64,000 nt of DNA from Terana coerulea (taxonomy: Eukaryota > Basidiomycota > Agaricomycetes > Polyporales > Phanerochaetaceae), in contig JAKOGH010000649.1 of the NCBI GenBank assembly GCA_024811115.1, forward strand, positions 1 to 64,000, in the 5' to 3' direction. Both the position numbers and the translations under genes were made by a program. A model generated the notes under the pieces. It worked only from the letters and a program-made list of their open reading frames with translations, made no database searches and had not been told where the DNA came from. Shown here in pieces: positions 57,383-64,000 of the stretch (positions are counted from its first letter, which is position 1; every line of letters begins with the position of its first letter).

Positions 57383-58959
57383 CCTGGAGGGTATATCGAA
57401 AAGGGGCGCGAGTTATTGAGGCATAGATGGCAGCGGCTTCCACCCTTTATAATAGTGCTGTCAGTCGGCTGTGAACCCGTCGGCCCTGGCGTGCGGTTTA
57501 GGTTCATTTGCCCGTGGAGAACTCACTGCGGAGGCTGCACCCTCCGCAAAGTACTGGACTTCGAGCTTGCCTGCAGGTGGCCATCGCGCCAACCAGAATT
57601 GGGCAGCCGGCCGCCGTGGACCCAGGATACAAAGTCAAACACGCCCGGGCGCCGATGGGGGCTGTGCGCAGTACAGATTCTCAATCGGCGCTTCTCGCTT
57701 TGCGGTGCCGCAGTTGCGTTCTAGAGCTTCGTTACGACGATTGCAGCGCCTCCCGAGCCATACACTGCGCTGCGTACCGCGAGTGGCGATACTAGGCGTC
57801 CAGTTTGGACAATGCAACGCTTAAGACCTCCGAGTCCGAGCCGCCTCTAGCAAGTCTCCGGACCTCCGGTAGGCGGCAGTATCAGTGGTCCGCCATTGGT
57901 GGATTGATTCGAGCGAGATCGAGATTGGCGCGAAGCAATGGGACTCCATGACGCCAGGCACAAACTTTGAGCTAGGCGGAAAGTATAACGGCGGCTTCAG
58001 ACGACCTCGCAGGATTCAGAAATATCCCACACACAGAGCATGCTATCCACGTCATGAACCTGCGTCTCGAGGTGAGCAAGTCAACCGGATCAAGCAGAAG
58101 TAAATGAGAAACTGACCATCGGAAGCTCTATAATACCACTCACGCGACGCAGTAATAGCTGACCGTTGACGGTGAGAAGGAATAAGATCACTGACGGCGC
58201 TGGTCCTGTTGTCTCGAGTAGCAATTTCCTACTGGGCACCATTGTCGCATCATGCTGGTGGGTGATATCAGGATTGTCAAACCCCTAGCTTACGTGCTCC
58301 ATGATTGGGAGCTTGTTGCAGGCTAGTTGCGAGCCACTACGCTGTAGGACGCGGAGCGGTTATTTTGAGCATGTGGCATCATGCCGGATAGTAGCTTGTG
58401 CATTGTCAATGGTGGAGCCGTACCGAGGCAAGAGGCGTCCCTAATCGACGTTTGATGGTCAGTCTTGGAACACAAACTCGATAATGTATCTATCAAACAC
58501 CGTCCTCCGGTGGAGTGACGTCGGCTAGCGGCCCTTGATCTGGAGAGAGAGGTTGGCGAATTGGCAGGAAAATAGGCATTGAATGGTGGGACGTACGATG
58601 GATGTAGGCGGTACGCTGTATGGCTGCACCATTGGAACGGCGCGTTAGAAGCTGTGTGGACATGATCATAACGTTGTCGTTGGCGTTGGTCGCCGAGCTT
58701 GTCACGGCTTACCATCGAGAAACCCGACTGAGCTGGGATGCTCTACATAAGTTAGTCATGAAGTGTCTCTCACGCGGGGTTCTTGATGATGCGCCCGGGT
58801 CGATGCATGCCATTTGAGCTCGCCTGGCCTGGAACGTGGCGACGAGCAACAGCGCTGCAAGATGTGGCAATGGTTAACAATGTAGACGCGGCGCTACCAG
58901 TGCGGTACTAGAAATGTGTAGCGCTCACTTGAAGTTGAAACGTTGGAACGTTGACCTAG
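57383..58959. other. 1.6-kb gene-free region
   Basis: Open frames at 57329-57824 lie over each other in all plus frames, typical of GC-rich non-coding DNA. No motif or splice pattern supports a gene. Confidence 0.4.
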
Positions 58960-59520
58960 AGTCCGTGTGTTTTCTCGTCCATTGAGCGTTGAACGTACTT
59001 GTTGGCGTTTCATGTTATCTCGACAGCTATGTGAAGCCGGTGTAAACAACGCGCTGGACTACATGGACTTGCTCAGTCAGGAAGGCGTCGATGCCGCTTT
59101 GATATCATAGCCCTGGAGCTTAAAGTTTAGATATCAAGAGCACGCAATAAACAATGAGGCTGATGCGGAGTTCAGGGACGTAGCAGCATGTCCACCTCGA
59201 GGCGATGACTCACTGGGCTAACAAACCATTGACCTAGGACACAGCACACACGGAATCTGAGAAACATCCACGTCGGCATTTATTGACGGTGCCCGAGAAG
59301 TGTTCTAACAAACTACCACCCATCTGTTTCGCCGGTCGCTCCGAGGACACCCCGAGTGAGTAGGCCCATGCCTAGAGACCCTCTGCACGTTGATCGTAGT
59401 CGAGAGCCCGGCGGCGTGGGCACATGGAGACAATGTAGGGAATGTGGCGCGGTCATACAGTAGTTTGCTGCGCTTCAACGTAGGATGTGAATGACCTGGG
59501 TTATTTGATTTGCGAAGGGT
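58960..59520 (-). pseudogene. Tandem unit copy 1, decayed
   Basis: On the minus strand the segment around 59240-59310 reads HFSGTVNKCRRGCFSDSVCA and stops. The corresponding parts of copies 2 and 3 share NKC.RGC or NQCRQGC. No continuous frame. Confidence 0.4.
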
Positions 59521-59899
59521 TGCTCCAGGAAACTCCAACGGAGTCTCCCGAGCAACTTGAGGATGTGCCAACTAACCGACACCGTCGACCGGGGCCCTAT
59601 ACATGGTGTCAGTCTGATAAGGTACGGAAACACGAATGACTACCACTCACGGCGAGAAGTCACATCCTACTGTCGGAGTTTCACTGACAGGCTACAGCCG
59701 CCGACCTTGAAGAGTTCTGCAGCGCGGTATGAGCAAGCCCAACACATCCAAGGTGCTACGAATACTGACCGAGGTCCCGCGGGGATGCTACCACTCCCTC
59801 AGGCTTTGCAGCCAGGCGAGGACGTGGTGACAGAGCCGCAGAAACGTGCGGTGATAGAACACGGGCTTGGGTAACATTGCTTTAGGGCAGGACGTGCAC

Positions 59900-60545
59900 G
59901 AAGGTTAACAGGCGTCTCCGAAATATTGACGGGATTCCAGTTTCCGCAGTATGAATGCAGACTCCGTTGAGCAATCCAACGGTATTCGTTCATTAGTTGA
60001 ATATACTTATTGCTGCAACCTACTATCTCAATTGCTATGTGAAGTGGAGATGACCTGCGCACTGTACATGGACTTGTTCAGTGAAGGAGGCATCAAAGTT
60101 GTGTTGATACCCTTATGCTCAAAGTTCATATCTTCACACTGATACGAAGTCCGGAGACATAGCTGCGTAGAGCTGCATGCTCACCTCAAGGCGATATCGA
60201 TGACACAGTGGAACATTTGCCAGCAACCATGTACGACACGCAACAGATCTGGGAAGCATCCACGCTGGCATTTATTGACAGTGCCCGAGAAGCATTCAAA
60301 CAAACTACAACCTATCCGCTTTACCTGTCGCCTCAATGACACCCCGAATGAACATGCCCGTACCTCGAAAGCCTCTCGCATGACCACCACGGCTATGTTA
60401 TGCTACTAGTGTCGTGTCGTTCATGGTTGAGAACCTTGGCGGTGTGGGCACACGGGGGCGGTATGAGGGACGTGGTGCAGTCTGACGGTAGCTTATTGCG
60501 CTTCAACGTAGGATGCGAGTGACCTGGGTTATTTGATTTGTGAAA
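59900..60545 (-). pseudogene. Tandem unit copy 2, decayed
   Basis: The minus strand near 60190-60300 reads CFSGTVNKCQRGCFPDLLRV. Several stops separate this from a segment with CPKAMLPKPVFYHRTF-like reading at about 59850-59890. No continuous frame, best seen as a relic. Confidence 0.4.
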
Positions 60546-60772
60546 CAGCCGCTCTGGTGCTCTTGCGAATACCAGAGCGGCTACAATGACTGCAGTAAGG
60601 GAGTCCTGACTGCAGCTTGACCAAATTGGTCCTGTACATTGGTGTCAGACCGGACGGACGCAAGGATGCCAACAGCGGATATACGCACACAAGGAGTATT
60701 ATTCCTCACTGGCGTCGCCAGTTCAGCAGTAGCTGGGCGTCATCGAAGATTTCTGCGATGGCGTTAGCAAGC

Positions 60773-61450
60773 TCAATGCATCCACAGTCTGAAGCATACC
60801 TTCGTAGACGCCAACATTGGGATGATACCACCTCCACCCAACATACCACTGCCAGCGGGTCCCGCTGGTGAGTTGGAGGTGGTGACAGAAGGTGGGGACA
60901 GAGCCGGGGAAACGATCGAGTGGTGGGAGAACACGGGCTCTAGGGAAGGAGCTTTAGGGCAGGTCACGTTCCCACGGAGGTCAATTGGGCATTCTCGGTA
61001 TATAGACATTGAATTGCTTGTTTTCGTCACTTGAGCACACAAATCGGGGCAAGCTGTCTCACAAACCATTAAGTTCACAGCAGGCTCATGCATGCAGTTT
61101 TGAGAACATCCTTGTCGGCATTGATTGAACATGCTCACAAGCCTATACAGACCACCACTGGTCCACCAGTACGAAAGCGCAGCTCGTCTCTCGATACTGT
61201 ATACCCGTCCTTCCCATACCGGCACTGCTACCACCCTGCGGTCCGCGCACTATTCCATCGCACCACCCAGCAGCCTGGCTTCGTGTGACACAGCCTGGCG
61301 GCGCGCTCGCCAGACTGGATGGGTTGTTTGCGGTCCGGCAGCTTCGGGTGCGTGCCATGATGATGAGAGCTCGGGGCGGCGTGATGTAGCGGCCAGCCTG
61401 CACGGCTTCGACGTAGGACATCCATGACCTGGGGTATTTGATTTGCAAAG
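60773..61450 (-). CDS. Tandem unit copy 3, cysteine-rich protein, best-preserved member
   Basis: A 153-codon minus-strand frame (60773-61234) contains SMFNQCRQGCSQNCMHEPAV and VCETACPDLCAQVTKTSN, so seven Cys within about 33 residues, then RECPIDLRGNVTCPKAPSLE and a Pro/Ser/Gly-rich tail. Such spacing suggests disulfides in a secreted or wall protein. The start is unclear: upstream exons (about 61240-61450) would be needed for a signal peptide and I cannot define them. Function unrecognised. Confidence 0.4.
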
Positions 61451-61480
61451 CTGGTTGGGAGATAATGCCGGATTCCGAAC

Positions 61481-62305
61481 ATTTCGCCTAACCGAAAGGT
61501 ATCCGAGTTCTCATCGGTGTCCTTCAGGCCTCTCGGCCACACTGCATGCACGAATGAGCGTTGTAGCAAAGTGAGGATCTGAGGAGAGGCTCACTCGGTA
61601 AAGCGCTCGATTCGTCAACCAAGCACCTACGGCAGGCCGCCGCGTCCGACGACCGCCACGGGCGGAAACGTTCTAACCGACATCTCTCGCCTGTGCACCC
61701 AAATTAACTGGAGCAAAGGAGCGATCGAAGCCGAGGACGCTCACCTTTACCGCGGGATGCCCGACACCTCCCCAGGAGCCACGAACAACTACTCGCGAGC
61801 TACATCTGGGTCCCTAGAGATGAGGAACGGGACAGAGCCAAAGAAAACCTCCTCCGCAGGGTTGCGAGTGTCAAGGGTAGAAATTTAGGGCAGGGTCTTG
61901 CACCACGTGAGATAAGCGCCATGCCTTCCGGGGACGATGCCCAGGTCGCGTTTCGCTTGCATTTCGCTGAACTTTGCAGCTTTGAAGGGCTACCGTCTTT
62001 CACGTTCACGAGCACTCGCTTTGGTGTGTTCCATAACACGATAACCTCGCATCTACGGTCAACGAGCTGGAGCTGGAGCAATGAAAGAGCCGAACAAACC
62101 CATGTTTCCTTTGCGCTCCTCACAAGTCCTTCGCCTGGATGTTACTCGTCTGTCATGTTCCGCGCTACGGACTTCGTCTGAACAGACGCAAGAGATTTAG
62201 TCTAATGGGGTCTACTATCCGTCTTGAGAATGCTGGCGACAGGTACAGGGACAGGCCTATCCGGACGGGAAGAAGAGCCTAGTATGAAGCGTCGGCACAC
62301 ACGAC
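61481..62305. other. Intergenic region, weak frames only
   Basis: A plus frame at 61921-62181 (MPSGDDAQVAFRLHFAELCS) and its minus-strand opposite are both open. Neither has a recognised domain. Confidence 0.3.
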
Positions 62306-62794
62306 CTATGCAGCAACTTTGCCCACGCGACGCACCTTGGTCAGTCCGTATGCAAGGATGGCGTTCGCTGCATCCCCCGCAAGCTTCGTCGAAAGGTCTG
62401 CGCTTCCTTCTACCCTGTCCTCACCAACCTCCTCCACGTCCTTCGGCCCGCGTTTCTCATACCCAAACACGCCGTACCGCCTCCCGACCCTCTGCGCCCA
62501 CTGCCCGCCCTCCTCCACCCACTCCTTCGCCGTCTCCTTCGCCCAGCTATTCGTTTCGCCCGGGGTGCTCTCAGAGATGGCTGTCACGACCCGTTCTCCG
62601 ACGCCGAGAGCGCGCGCGCCGAAGAAGAAGCCGGCGATGGGCAGGAGCGCGGTCGCTTCATGAAGGACCGCGAAGGAGACGATGAGTGATGGCAGAGGGG
62701 TGCCCGTCCGTACTGAGATTGATCGTAGTGCCTGCCTGTACGGAGCAAAGCGAGAGCTAGGTGGTGGCGGTCCAGCTGGGGGCGTGGTGGGCAT
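62306..62794 (-). CDS. Small membrane protein, probably mitochondrial
   Basis: A 162-residue intronless frame. The start MPTTPPAGPPPPSSRFAPYR (complement of 62792-62794) is basic and lacks acidic residues, suggesting import into mitochondria. Then come RTGTPLPSLIVSFAVLHEAT, one membrane helix LLPIAGFFFGARALG, an amphipathic part AKEWVEEGGQWAQRVGRRYG and a C-terminus AANAILAYGLTKVRRVGKVA that may form a second helix. This layout is common in an uncharacterised fungal family of mitochondrial inner-membrane proteins. An upstream ATG at 62923 exists but its product reads like leader. Confidence 0.6.
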   Translation of the reverse strand: MPTTPPAGPPPPSSRFAPYRQALRSISVRTGTPLPSLIVSFAVLHEATALLPIAGFFFGARALGVGERVVTAISESTPGETNSWAKETAKEWVEEGGQWAQRVGRRYGVFGYEKRGPKDVEEVGEDRVEGSADLSTKLAGDAANAILAYGLTKVRRVGKVAA

Positions 62795-62956
62795 GAATAG
62801 AGTACGGTTCCAAGATGTGAAGGTCCCACGATGCGTTGTTGACCAACTGGGACGGCTATCGCAAACTAACTCACATGATTTCACCCATGTCGTGCATACC
62901 ATCTCTAAGCGTAAGCAGTCCAAGTAGCCATCTACAGTTGTCTACAGGTCGTAGTA

Positions 62957-64000
62957 TCACGTCTTACGCTCTGCATGAGCAGTGTCGTCATCCCCCTTAG
63001 AGAGAGACCCCATCTCAATATCTCCAGCAGACCGAACCTCCTGCTTCTTTTCCTGCATCTCCGCTTGGGCCCTCAGCTGGGCCTCGTCGCCCCTGGTAAG
63101 CTCCTTGTGCTTGATCATGAACACGCTGACCACAGTCGCGACGGCCGCCAGCGTCGCGTTCATGATAAACACCGCCCTGAAGCCTGCGTTATAGCCGCCA
63201 AGAATATGGTCCGCAGCGTCCGCGGTGATCCCAAGTGAGGCTAGCGGGTTGGAGGTGTCGTTCATTGCACCAGTAAGGCGTGCGCCGAGTAGCGTCGGCT
63301 CGTCGATGATTTTCTTGACGACCGCTGGAGGAAGGTTGAGCGTGCCCATCGAGTGTCGCAGGGAGTTGTTGCTGCAAAAATGAGCATTGATAAACAACGG
63401 CTGCACTGAGGCAAGAACAGGCACTCACATGATAGTAGACCCAATAGCAAGAGCGAGTGTACCCCCGAGCAAGCGTACAAACTGGTATATAATGAGTCGA
63501 CGCCTTGGCAGAAGTCTACAACAGTAAGGCACGTACGTTTCGAACGGCAGTAACCACAGACATATCGCGTCGAGAGACACTAGCTTGTGCCGCTACGGTC
63601 GTAGTTTGCAAAGTCTGACATCTGAGGTCAGCACCCGACTGAATTAGAGTGAATACCAAACCTACCTGACCGCCGCCGGTGCCAGTAAGAAGCATAAACA
63701 AGACGACCAGTCCTTTCGGGGACGAGTAGTTGATGGTGGAGATGCACCCGCATCCGACAGCCCACACGGAGAAGCCGACGTGAATGACGGTGCGGTAGCG
63801 ACCCGTCTTGCTAATGATTTGGCCCTGCATCATATTCAGCCGTGCTATTTACTGGATTGAGAGGCACCACCCACCGCTACAAAACTCGCAACTGTTTGGC
63901 TAACCAACACAGGGAGAAGAAATAGGCCCGATTTTATGGGCGAGTACGCCAACGCAACCTGGAAGAACTGTGGCAGGTAATAGAGCGCGGAGAAGAAAAT
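62957..64000 (-). CDS. MFS multidrug-type transporter, C-terminal part (5' end beyond the window)
   Basis: Exons from the right edge give YYLPQFFQVALAYSPIKSGL, LFLLPVLVSQTVASFVAG, ISKTGRYRTVIHVGFSVWAV, GLVVLFMLLTGTGGGQ, LQTTTVAAQASVSRRDMSVV, TAVRN then a helix with LLGGTLALAIGSTIINNSLR, and AVFIMNATLAAVATVVSVFM, ending in a charged tail with a stop at 62957. The helix pattern and the RNxxRxLGG-like motif fit drug:H+ antiporters of the DHA2 type. About five introns are visible. The N-terminal six helices lie outside the window, so substrate class cannot be narrowed. Direction is export at the plasma or vacuolar membrane by family analogy. Confidence 0.85.

Larger units (their letters stand above)
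58960..61480. repeat. Three diverged tandem copies of a unit of about 0.9-1.0 kb
   Basis: A conserved segment near the right end of each unit marks them: CTTCAACGTAGGATGTGAAT at about 59473, CTTCAACGTAGGATGCGAGT at about 60499 and CTTCGACGTAGGACATCCAT at about 61406, each followed by GACCTGGG(T/G)TATTTGATTTG. Further left, each has GGCATT(T/G)ATTGA with a CC(A/T)(C/T)G(T/C)(C/T)GG-like block (59270, 60265, 61110). Spacings are about 1025 and 910 bp. Flanking DNA does not share these blocks. Confidence 0.7.

Noticed and set aside
61565..61650. GGCTCACTCGGTAAAGCGC as the D arm of a tRNA
   Set aside because: No acceptor, anticodon or T arm can be paired around it.

Overview
The window reads as nuclear DNA of a basidiomycete mushroom-type fungus (Agaricomycetes). 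Genes are dense and interrupted by many short GT-AG introns of about 45-60 nt. Several proteins belong to families I know mainly or only from Agaricomycetes, including the DUF6589 protein, the coiled-coil protein at 18390-19700 and the membrane protein at 43017-44832. Transcripts lie on both strands with no operon logic. Functions below come from reading protein motifs by eye; no search was run.

Left third (1-24229), mostly housekeeping. It holds KRI1 (ribosome biogenesis), a frame-broken AT-hook protein, the mitochondrial phosphatase GEP4, a small basic protein, remnants of a kinase-like and a Rossmann-type gene, N-acetylglucosamine-6-phosphate deacetylase, NMN adenylyltransferase, a Rap1-type double-Myb protein, an NFKBIL1-like protein, a coiled-coil protein and the mitochondrial ABC transporter MDL1.

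Middle (24223-37893), a transposon landscape. The main object is an 8171-bp element at 24230-32400. It has about 385-bp terminal inverted repeats, a perfect 7-bp target duplication (ATCATAC), a decayed RecQ-type helicase facing right and a long DUF6589 gene facing left. It appears to sit inside the reading frame of a host gene whose two pieces still join in frame across the target site. Next come a 557-bp terminal-inverted-repeat element with a 9-bp duplication, an intron-containing tRNA-Thr gene, three related orphan genes in different states of decay, and a 353-bp hAT-like element full of CCCTTA units that struck the 3' end of the third orphan gene.

Right part (38000-64000), mainly ordinary genes. 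These are two tandem YCII-domain genes, a large membrane protein, a bZIP factor whose basic region and leucine zipper are split by an unusually long intron, an alpha/beta hydrolase, the iron-sulfur protein ISA2, a family X DNA polymerase, a multipass membrane protein, a tandem array of three decayed cysteine-rich copies (58960-61480), a small membrane protein and an MFS transporter cut by the window edge.

A recurring feature is single-base shifts at short homopolymers inside otherwise conserved coding sequence (for example near 1163, 3762, 41609-41649, 53620 and 57284). This suggests uncorrected assembly indels, so some genes called broken here may be intact in the organism.
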